Shown piece after piece: positions 56,435 to 64,000 of a stretch of 64,000 bases of DNA. This DNA comes from Cristatella mucedo. Its lineage: Eukaryota; Bryozoa; Phylactolaemata; Cristatellidae. The stretch is from the NCBI GenBank assembly GCA_009760855.2, contig WPIO01000021.1, forward strand, positions 5,262,001 to 5,326,000. Reading direction: 5' to 3'. Under the pieces are notes generated by a model. The model had not been told where the DNA came from, searched no databases, and saw only the letters and a list, made by a program, of their open reading frames with translations. Made by a program: the position numbers and the translations under genes. Position 1 is the stretch's first letter. Each line of letters opens with the position of its first letter.

Positions 56435-56800
56435 TAATTGGCTCATACCCTAGCTGAACTTCTGCACCAGTTTCAGCCTCCTCGTGCCTCCAGGACCGGT
56501 ACGGAAACTAAATTAGCGGCTCCGTTCCTCCGCTTAAATTGCAGCAGCAGGCAAACAGCAGCTTTTACTCTGCAGGTCCTAGACTGTGGAACTTACTTCC
56601 ACAATTTTTACACAGCGACACCTAAGCTCCGGCTCCCGACTATGGCTCATCCCTTTCAGCGGTCCTCAGCTGCTACTTCCATGCTACTCGCTACCTTTTA
56701 CGCTGTCCTGACTCAGCTATGCTTCTCACTTTTTCTTTATTGCACGAGATGAGGTCTGTTGGATGCTGAATGGGTACCGAAAGCCGCATAGGCTGTGAGT
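56435..56800 (+). mobile_element. L2-like LINE fragment (family B)
   Basis: The plus strand reads LAELLHQFQPPRASRT, LAAPFLRLNC and VLDCGTYFHNFYTATPKLRL, aligned with the C-terminal part of 38955-38428, then 'taccgaaagccgcataggct'. Frames are broken. Confidence 0.85.
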
Positions 56801-57049
56801 GAGCAGAGGAAAAAACTCCTCCACAACAACTACATAGTCCTCTGCGGCATTGTGGTTAGTAACAGGGATACATACATACTCCTAAAGCTAAGAGCTCTCG
56901 ATCCTGTGACATCGTTATATCCTCGCGACATTAAAAGCTAAGCTAGAAAGCTAGACTCGCCTACTTTTGACCTACCTGTCACAACATCTGGGTCGTGAAT
57001 CTTGTGAATCCTCCTTTGTGTGCTTGAGCAGGCTGCATTTATGCATCGG

Positions 57050-57150
57050 TACTCAGTTGATAGGCATCGGCTCCAACCTTTGAGGAGTGCTAGATAGAGA
57101 TATGAGTTCTGCTAGTATGCTAAACAAACGCATTATTACAATTATTAATA
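57050..57150 (+). mobile_element. L2 3'-end remnant
   Basis: 'gagtgctagatagagatatg' with 'agttctgctagtatgct' and a tail of ATT-like units resembles the family A hairpin and tail, diverged. Confidence 0.45.
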
Positions 57151-57655
57151 ATTATCTCTGGTATGAAAATTTAGCTGGATGGCTAGAAGGGCTCGATACC
57201 CTAGGTTTCGGCTGTGTTACACAATGCCTGCGAAGTTACAACGATTACGGGTGAATTTGGTACAGGTTATAGAAAGCTCGACTTCGTGTGTGCACGCTAC
57301 ATTCCACTTCTGGGATACGGGCCCTATATGAGGTTACAGTGATGCAACGATCTCAGCACCGGTCAGTATGGCAGCTCCATGTTCATGAATCGTTCAAAAT
57401 ATTTTGATTGAAGAAAACAATTCAGCAGCACACATTAGCACACAATAGCAGTGGCGTCTATTAAAACATTTTTATGGTATCCTCATTTTCCGCTAACGGC
57501 AATGATGAAGCCACGAGTTGAAATAAATAGTCCTACGAAAGTGCATGGTCTACTTGATTCGCAACGAGACAAGGTGGCCCCAGCAAGGGCGTGCATGTCG
57601 CCCGGCTCTCTCTTTTTTTCTCTCTCTCACATTCACTCACTCACTCACACACACA

Positions 57656-57692
57656 CACACTCTCTCTCTCTCTCTCTCTCTCTTTTTCTCTG
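57656..57692. repeat. (CA)n/(CT)n microsatellite
   Basis: A short CA run passes into a CT run of about 15 units just past the PIF1 stop codon, on the 3'-UTR side. Confidence 0.95.
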
Positions 57693-57740
57693 CAGCCGGT
57701 GCGCGCGCACAAGAGCAACGACCCAGCATCATTCCCGGCA

Positions 57741-57974
57741 TCAATCCTCCAGCATAGATTGCACCGATCCTCGGGCTAATGGGGCAGCGCCCTCCTTCGA
57801 TCTCTGCAGACGTCGGTAGAATTCTACGACCTCGGGATCGGCGCGTATGCACTGTGGCGAGAAATCGGACACCTCAAGCCCGGCGAGGTTTTGCGCCCGA
57901 GAGAGCGCCACGTAGGCCTGGCCGCATTCGAAGGCTCTCGACAGCGAGACGGCGACGCAGTCGAGCGTCATGCC
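57741..57974 (-). CDS. PIF1: PIF1 gene, last coding exon
   Basis: After 'gttgcag' it encodes [40 protein letters not shown] and [13 protein letters not shown]. The TGA is at 57741-57743. It holds helicase motif VI and the C-terminal end of the family. Confidence 0.96.
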   Translation of the reverse strand, partial: GMTLDCVAVSLSRAFECGQAYVALSRAQNLAGLEVSDFSPQCIRADPEVVEFYRRLQRSKEGAAPLARGSVQSMLED

Positions 57975-58505
57975 CTGCAACGATGCCCGACAGGCTGGAC
58001 CGTTGTTGCCGTCGCCACTTGCTAAAGCGAGTCGCCCTCGGCCCGAGAAGCTCGCGAGATAGCGTCAAAGGGCGTCGAAGGGCGTCGAAGGGGAAGGGTG
58101 CCACAGCGACTCGGCGGGTATGTGTTCATTCGCATGCTCGAAGGCATGACTGTGGCTAACGGCAATCGCGAGCAATGGTCAACCCGAGCATCGCCGCAGC
58201 AGTCGCCACTGCTGCACACTTACCTGGCTCTTGTGCACCGAGATGGACCAGGCGAGCTTGAGGGGCAGCTGCTGGCGGGTCAAGGTCAGGCCACCACTCC
58301 TCTGCACTGTCCATTTCTCGCAGCCAATCGTCTGCTGCGCTCCGTTGTAGAATTTGATTATTGGGAAGCCTAAGAGCAGACATAAGACGTGCAGCGCATC
58401 CGAGGCTGCTCGTCACACTAGCAGCCGAGCTGTGGCATGCGCCTCCACAAGCTCTGCCCAGCAGGCCTGATATCACAAGGAGATACAATCAGCAGCAAGA
58501 GAGAT

Positions 58506-58571
<66 letters not shown>

Positions 58572-61053
58572 GGTGTGCGCTGTCGTAGGCTATGCTAATT
58601 CTCGGTACATTCTGAACGATCTCATGGGATCGATCGTTCATCAATGGAGTCGTCGATAGTGAATCGTGGGACTCGACGGTCCGCAAGGAACAGCCATTCG
58701 GTCAACACTCCCTGTATCTCAGCAGCATAGAAAATTCTTAGGCAATATAGGTGAGCTCTTAGGACTTAGGGGTTCGCAGGGCAAAAGTTTATTTCCCGAT
58801 GCCAGCAGCGTATACTCATCGTTCTTTCCTTTCACCATCTCCAATTGGCTTTCGGGAGAGCTAGAGAAATCTGGATGTCAGTTCAGCCATATTTTCGTGC
58901 ATTGCCTTTCTCAATTTTGGCCTCTGCTCAAAGCAATTTTGGCCTCTGCCTTCTGCATATGCACTGGCATCTATAGACTGCTATTGTCCGACGGCTTTTC
59001 CAGCAGCTCAGCCGAGAGAAAACATTCCAACTACTGGAAAGACACAGCAGTGGGCTCACCAGGATGTGGGCAATTAATTGGACATGCTCGCATCACCACG
59101 GACTTGGAGTATGCTACTGATTGGCTTGCCTTTCAACCAAGGTCTTTTTTTCCTATCCAACTTCAGTTGCAAGCATACGCTAATTAGTGCATGATGATAT
59201 CATGCAGCAGCTTAAAAGTTTGCTATACTTGTCCCACACGGGAACCAAAATGCAGCAGTTTAGCTGAGCTGATGACCACTTGTTTACTGGGAAAGATGGC
59301 AGCTCCAAGGCTCCCCTACCCCCAGTTACACTACTGTTCACTAAAATAATATGAAGTAATTCGCGAGCTCAGATTGCCAAGTCTATGCAGAGATTACTCT
59401 TGACATCAAGCGAGTTTTGGAAGGTTTAGGTACCAGTGGCATAATAGATATTCATAAAATGATAGTCCCTGCACCAGTTACTACATGTGCTGTATTTACT
59501 TATATACGTCACGTTGGTGAAGAGAGCCAGCCGGGGGTCATCGTCCATCGACATGCACACTAAATGTGGCATTGGCTACCTGTACGGCGACATTGACACG
59601 CTCGGGCTAAGTAAGCCACCTCCCCCTCCCAAGTTTGAAGCCAGTCAAACCAGAGCTGGGAATGGGATCGATCACCTGGCAGCATTGGATCAAGCAGCCT
59701 ATGCTCCTGGGACAGGGAAGCACTTCCCTGTCTAGTATGGTCAGCATACAGGCAGCAGATGGGCAGACAAAGACACAACTTTTTTTTTATTAGACTGCCT
59801 CCATTTCACTGGGGAGGCTGTGGGCTGCAGTTCGGATTAAGGTCACTATCTGTTGCTGGATCAACCGTAACCAAACAGACCCAATTTCCTTAGAGGCAGC
59901 ATATCAAGGGCAGTGCTGAGATGTTACAAATACCTGTTGGTTATTCGTAAATAGCAGCAGAGAATCGTCTGACAAAGCAGCATCTACTTACCTTGCTTGC
60001 CTGGCTGGAATCCTATTACCGTGCCACGAGAGCCATTCACAAGGCCGTGAATCACGTCCAGGTTTTTGGCCAGCATCACCTGCAGCAGGAACGAAAAGAC
60101 AGCTAGCAAAAGCCCCAGCAGCCATGCATCGCCATAATTTGCACACCACGGCACCTTTAAAAGATGCCGGATGGGTGCACAAGTCTTGGACTTATTGGTG
60201 GGTGTGGTCACATTGGCAGCACCAGAAGTCACTGATGCCGAGCCCCTGGTTACCGACCAACCCTTCAGTGAGCGCAACCCTTAGCCGGGAAGTACTGAAC
60301 TCGTCTGACTGTGATCTTACCAGAGGGCCGGTCTTAGTAGCAGCATGCATACTTGGTCCATCATCATGCCTCAGTTTTCAGGCCTGACACCACAAAAGCG
60401 CTCGACAGATCTCTCCTCCCTTCACCCTTGATGTACCTTCTCTTTGATAGCAAAAGTGGTGGAGTCTGGCTATCCTTAACCATTAGGGCTGACCTCTCTC
60501 GAATGAGATCTTGAGCTTGGTCAAGCCGACCAATCGAAAGAGATCTAGCAGGACGGACTGCACCAAATGTTACCCACCAGTGAGACGTCCAGCTTGAAAG
60601 TGTAGCATGCTTGTCAGAGCATTCCGACGAGTCCTCTTTGGGGGAGGGGTGTGACCATAATGTCATCACACTGATGACACTAATTGACAGATCCTAAACG
60701 CTTGCTCCTATGTCAGTTACAGGCAGCAGGCTAACAGTGGCTGATGCACGATATTTTACTTTAACTAATCGCCACAAATGCCTGCGCACACGAGCTTACC
60801 TGAGTGCACTCTCACACTAGCATACGCTAACACACGCGAACACACACGCGCGCGCACACACACACACACGTAACTACTATTTGTTTGTACAGTGTACATT
60901 CCCTAACCATGCAAGGTTTGACCCAGCGATTAAGGTGCTCGCCCCGATCAAGGTCTGGCTGAGGTCGTGGGCTCGAGCCCGGAAGCATATGTGAAGCACC
61001 TGAATAGAGATTAAGTTCTCTTGGGGTGCTATACAAATGAATTATATATATAA

Positions 61054-61143
<90 letters not shown>

Positions 61144-62784
61144 CATGGGATGGAGGTCACCTTACACCTAGCTGTATATTTTGACGATGAAAACATGGAC
61201 GATATGCATCTAGCAAGCACAGTCGTCCCTCGCTACTTCACGCTTCGACTTTCGTAGCTTCACTATATTGCGGTTTTTTGAAATTCGCGTATATTAATTA
61301 AAAGGTTGATCGAAATAGTGAAAATGATACAGTGGGCGCTCGTTTGTCTGAGTCAATTATACACCCCTGTAATACATTAAAATTACTGTATGCATGGAAC
61401 GCGGAAGAAGACGACGACACACCTGTTGAAGATACTGCACCACCTGACCTGACGACTCTCCTACTGAAGTCGAGCCTTCAGAGGAGCAGTAACTTTGCTC
61501 TTCTTTGCTGTGCTGTACATCTCTTCATCTTAATCGCTTCATCACCAAACGCACTATTTTCATAGCTTGGTGTTTGTGCATAACAATTGTGTGTGCAATT
61601 AAATTTACAATAATAACAATACGATGTTTGTAACGTCTAATATGTCTTATTTTCTCTTATGTTGTCTAATATATTTAGTAATACGAGAATAACGTTGACT
61701 AAAGGGGTGTTATTTCATGTCCGGAGGGCTCTAATAATGTTAAAACCATATTTAGAGGGTCATACACCGGTCTTCTATGCTCTAGCTACAAAAATATGCG
61801 ATTTATAAATAAAGAATCCTACTTCGCAGAAATTCACCTATCTCGGTAGAGTCTGGAACGGATTAACCGCGATAAACATGGGGGGGGCCAATGTATAGGG
61901 AGAGTAAACGGTACGTTGACAGCAGAAAGCGCAACACACATAATGCCTAGAAGATACGAACGTCAATGCTTCGAGCTTGCTATTACTCGTGATGAAACAA
62001 GCACGACAAAAGCTACATCTGACGAGCCTGATTAATGCTAGAGGAATGCTTGTGATGTAATGCAAAGAGGGGAGTGGCAGAGACGAGAGACAGCATATGC
62101 ACATCCAGAGGATGCACCTTCACCAAGTACAACAGTGGCTGCTTTACAAGCTGAAGCACCAACTGTAAAAATGGTGCCGCAGAGACAGCAAGCAAATACT
62201 ACTGAATACTATCACGTAGCCATTGATGTCATTTCGACCATAGTTGGGCTATACTAAATAGATTCGACTGCAAGACAGTCTTATAATCCATAATGGAGAC
62301 GTTTGGGCATTTGGGCTCATTACCTGGGCACCTAGTTTTAGCTCCAAAACTTGAGGAACTGCACAGCACGAATTCATTGTGTCGGCCATGCCAGGGTCAC
62401 TGTCCACAGCAGCAAACGTGTGGACCGGACCTAGAACAAATAGTACATGTGTTAAGACAAACTTTCGAGCTACGGGGAGGGCACGCATGCTTCACAATGT
62501 AGCAGAGAGACAGTGAGGGACACAGTCGCAGGACATTCGAAGAGCGCACGACCCAATAGCAATACCCGCTCGTGCGAGCAGACGCCAGCACGCTGCCTGT
62601 CTCGGCGCAGCGGTGCCTAACGATTGACAGCAACGCCCTAGTACCGGGCAGCTGGCCGAGGTGCATCCCGTTGAGAGCATCGACGTCTTCGTTGTGCGTG
62701 CACAGCAGTGTCGGAACGATGCCGTCGCGGGTCGCGTCGTTCTTGGACGCTTCCCGCAGCGTCCGCTCGACGAGCTGAGAGCAC
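57741..62784 (-). CDS. PIF1: PIF1 5'-3' DNA helicase, C-terminal half (partial gene)
   Basis: Six exons, 62784-62645, 62430-62324, 60079-59992, 58369-58224 and 57974-57741, counted with the open upstream end as five intact exons plus missing 5' exons, join in phase to about 238 codons including the stop. They cover the SF1B helicase core from [19 protein letters not shown] through [20 protein letters not shown], the [20 protein letters not shown] motif V region and [13 protein letters not shown] (motif VI), to [15 protein letters not shown]1 unwinds G-quadruplexes and DNA-RNA hybrids in nucleus and mitochondria. The Walker A and B exons were not found; the gene must extend past the window edge. 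Confidence 0.93.
58224..58369 (-). CDS. PIF1: PIF1 gene, penultimate coding exon
   Basis: Between 'gctcttag' and 'gtaagt' it encodes [20 protein letters not shown], then [19 protein letters not shown] and VHKSQ, the lead-in to motif V. The frame is closed on both sides outside the exon. Confidence 0.95.
58505..58570. repeat. (GA)n microsatellite
   Basis: About 30 GA units in the PIF1 intron between 58370 and 59991. Confidence 0.97.
59992..60079 (-). CDS. PIF1: PIF1 gene, coding exon with the LVNGSRG motif
   Basis: It encodes [20 protein letters not shown] and VIGFQPGKQ, a hallmark of PIF1 helicases ('QVMLLKNLDV..GLVNGARGVV'). The acceptor is 'ctgctgcag'; the donor is 'gtaagt'. Confidence 0.96.
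60905..61045 (+). repeat. tRNA-derived SINE carrying an L2-type 3' hairpin tail
   Basis: The head reads 'gacccagcgattaaggtgct' then 'cgccc', close to a tRNA-Leu/Ser-type A box, and 'gtgggctcgagcccgg' as the B-box region. Directly after comes 'gaagcacctgaatagagatt' and 'aagttctcttggggtgctat', the same hairpin as the family A LINE tail, then an AT repeat. The SINE probably borrows the LINE's reverse transcriptase. Confidence 0.8.
61040..61138. repeat. (TA)n microsatellite
   Basis: A long TA run directly follows the SINE tail and may have grown from it. Confidence 0.96.
61220..61890. mobile_element. pogo/Tigger-like DNA transposon remnant, non-autonomous
   Basis: The left end 'cagtcgtccctcgctacttc' with 'gcttcactatattgcggttt' and the right end 'gtctggaacggattaaccgc' with 'gataaacatggggggg' follow the terminal sequences of pogo/Tigger elements (5' CAGTCGTCCCTCGC..., 3' ...TGGAAC..ATTAACCGCGATAAACGAGGG). 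The right terminus is decayed. The interior of about 600 bp has no DDE transposase motif, so this is a deletion derivative. It sits in a PIF1 intron. Confidence 0.75.
62324..62430 (-). CDS. PIF1: PIF1 gene, coding exon ending KLGAQ
   Basis: After 'ttgttctag' it encodes [20 protein letters not shown] and [11 protein letters not shown]. The donor is 'gtaatg'. It joins VMLAKN of the next exon in phase, as in the family. Confidence 0.93.
62645..62784 (-). CDS. PIF1: PIF1 gene, most upstream exon found
   Basis: After 'cgtgcag' it encodes [40 protein letters not shown] and HLGQLP. The donor is 'gtacta'. It matches 'DGIVaTrLCTHqdDV..N...L..LPG'. The preceding exon was not recognised between 62785 and 64000. 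Confidence 0.92.
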
Positions 62785-62827
62785 CTGCACGGCGGCGCAA
62801 CACGCTCAGAGTTCGCCTAATCAGAGG

Positions 62828-62867
<40 letters not shown>

Positions 62868-63630
62868 GAGGGTTCCGGCGGTGCAGAATACACGGGCAGT
62901 TGCACAGGCCCGCTGGCAATGAGGTCGAGCAAAGGAGAGCGATCAAGCCATGCCAAGTGGCGAGCTAGCCACGATCACGAGCACACGCACTGTGCACGGC
63001 CGCCCCATTTGGAGTGCGAGTGTCGCCACCCCGCCTCTGAGCAGCTTGCCCGGATGTGCGGAGGCCACCTCCGTCGCCAGCTCCGAGTTGAGGCGGAGTA
63101 CTGCGAAGCAGGTTGCACTGACCGGCAGCGCCGGCTGTCTCTGCAGGCAGACGAGCGGCTACTGCGCATTCGCACTCTCGCTAGTTGTTCTCTGCTGTGG
63201 CTCACTGTTCGCATTCGGCCAACGTCATCACAGCAGCTGCGGATGTGCAGCATCGCGCCACGTACCGCCCGGCCTGCACCCAGGGAAGCACTTTTGCACT
63301 GGCTGCTGTCTGACCATACTGCCACACATCTGTCCTGCAACCCCGTGACCGCAGCACCCAAACACGGAGGCTAGCTGAGATTTACCCGGTTGGCGGCCAT
63401 GTGTAGCCACGCCCCCTGCTCAAGACTAGCAGCCGAAGTTGGCGCTCGCTGCCAGTGGAGCGATGGCTAGCCTGGCGACCCTAGCCTGAGTGCACTTGTT
63501 CTTGTGCATAGCAGCAGGATCAAGGTGGCGTTCTTGCTCTAAACAAAGCCTTCACGCACAACAGCTCTACAGATTGGGGCATTCTAGAGAATTCTATAGA
63601 AGAGCATGTACACCCTGCAGCAGCTCGACT
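62785..63630. other. PIF1 intron or upstream sequence, nothing recognised
   Basis: It contains a (GA)n run at 62827-62862 and long GC-rich open frames on both strands without family motifs. If the PIF1 exon before 62784 is farther than the window edge, this is all intron. Confidence 0.5.
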
Positions 63631-63639
63631 GCCCAGAGC

Positions 63640-63760
63640 TCAGAGTTTCGACTCACGTCTCTCTATGCTGACGATGAAGTCATCTTTAGTCACGTGGACA
63701 GTCGACTGGTTTCAAGGGCCTATCTTAGGTACCTCGAGTGCGTGTCACTCAAAATGCTAG
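63640..63760 (+). pseudogene. Possible non-LTR reverse transcriptase scrap
   Basis: The plus strand reads FRLTSLYADDEVIFSHVDSR, in which LYADDEVIF resembles the active-site motif of non-LTR reverse transcriptases. The match is only about ten residues and nothing on either side supports it. Confidence 0.25.
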
Positions 63761-64000
63761 GTACGGCAATTGAACATTACTAATGAGTTCGCAAAAAAAC
63801 ACTGACCACACCATTTGACTGACACTCACGCGCTCCTTTCACGGAACGGAAGCTAGGCAAAACAGAGCGCCATTGACGTGTGCACAAGAAAGCTGCTCTT
63901 GTAGTCTGCATCCGTCTGAAGCTCCTCAGACAGAACGACTGAGGTCTTTCTGTGTGCAGCCTTAAGTGCCTCAGTCCTCGTGCCTCAGGTGATCGATCAT

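Noticed and set aside
60905-60990. Functional tRNA gene
   Set aside because: The A and B boxes are recognisable but the acceptor stem does not pair, and the sequence runs directly into an L2 tail; it is a SINE head.
62661-63374. 237-codon plus-strand open frame
   Set aside because: It is antisense to a well-supported PIF1 exon, crosses a (GA)n repeat and is Arg/Ser-rich shadow sequence.
1-64000. CRISPR arrays, operons, bacterial genes
   Set aside because: No spaced direct repeats of CRISPR type, no Shine-Dalgarno-led gene strings; all recognised genes are spliced animal genes.

Overview
This window is nuclear DNA from an intron-rich animal. Four conserved genes are split into short exons by long, repeat-filled introns with GT/AG borders. 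The proteins are clearly metazoan: a Pur-alpha/beta nucleic-acid binding protein that looks closest to invertebrate forms, a single U1A/U2B''-type (SNF) spliceosomal protein, the retromer subunit VPS26, and the C-terminal half of the PIF1 helicase. The repeats are L2/CR1-like LINEs, tRNA-derived SINEs, hAT and pogo/Tigger DNA transposons and Ty3/Gypsy remnants. Together they fit a non-vertebrate animal, but I cannot name the phylum from sequence alone. No bacterial genes, operons or CRISPR arrays are present.

Layout. 1-2450: decayed retroelement-like sequence and a dispersed repeat. 2612-12053: Pur gene (+), six coding exons and a poly(A) signal; exon 1 is tentative. 12495-13827: solo LTR with a 4-bp target duplication. 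13850-24213: L2, SINE and hAT elements, including an L2 copy inserted into another copy of its own family. 24526-32729: SNF gene (-), six coding exons. 32730-33021: a 292-bp interval shared as a head-to-head promoter by SNF and VPS26. 33022-54528: VPS26 gene (+), eight coding exons, the first of which appears to contribute only the ATG. 52550-57150: L2 copies and a decayed member of an uncharacterised metazoan repetitive gene family. 57741-62784: the last six coding exons of PIF1 (-); upstream exons were not found before the window ends.

How the genes relate. All four are housekeeping genes (transcription/RNA binding, splicing, endosomal sorting, DNA unwinding). Only SNF and VPS26 have an arrangement that suggests shared regulation. 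Exon borders were set by matching splice sites to reading phase and to family conservation; every reported exon chain keeps frame across its junctions. The predicted products are 278 aa (Pur), 238 aa (SNF), 323 aa (VPS26) and about 272 aa of PIF1.

The most striking non-genic signals are: three independent insertions of L2 elements into L2 elements, each with a target-site duplication; a conserved L2 3'-end hairpin with paired base changes that is also carried by a tRNA-derived SINE; a 45-nt near-perfect palindrome beside the putative Pur first exon; a 1.33-kb solo LTR with 122-bp internal repeats; and two separate fragments of a poorly described animal gene family.
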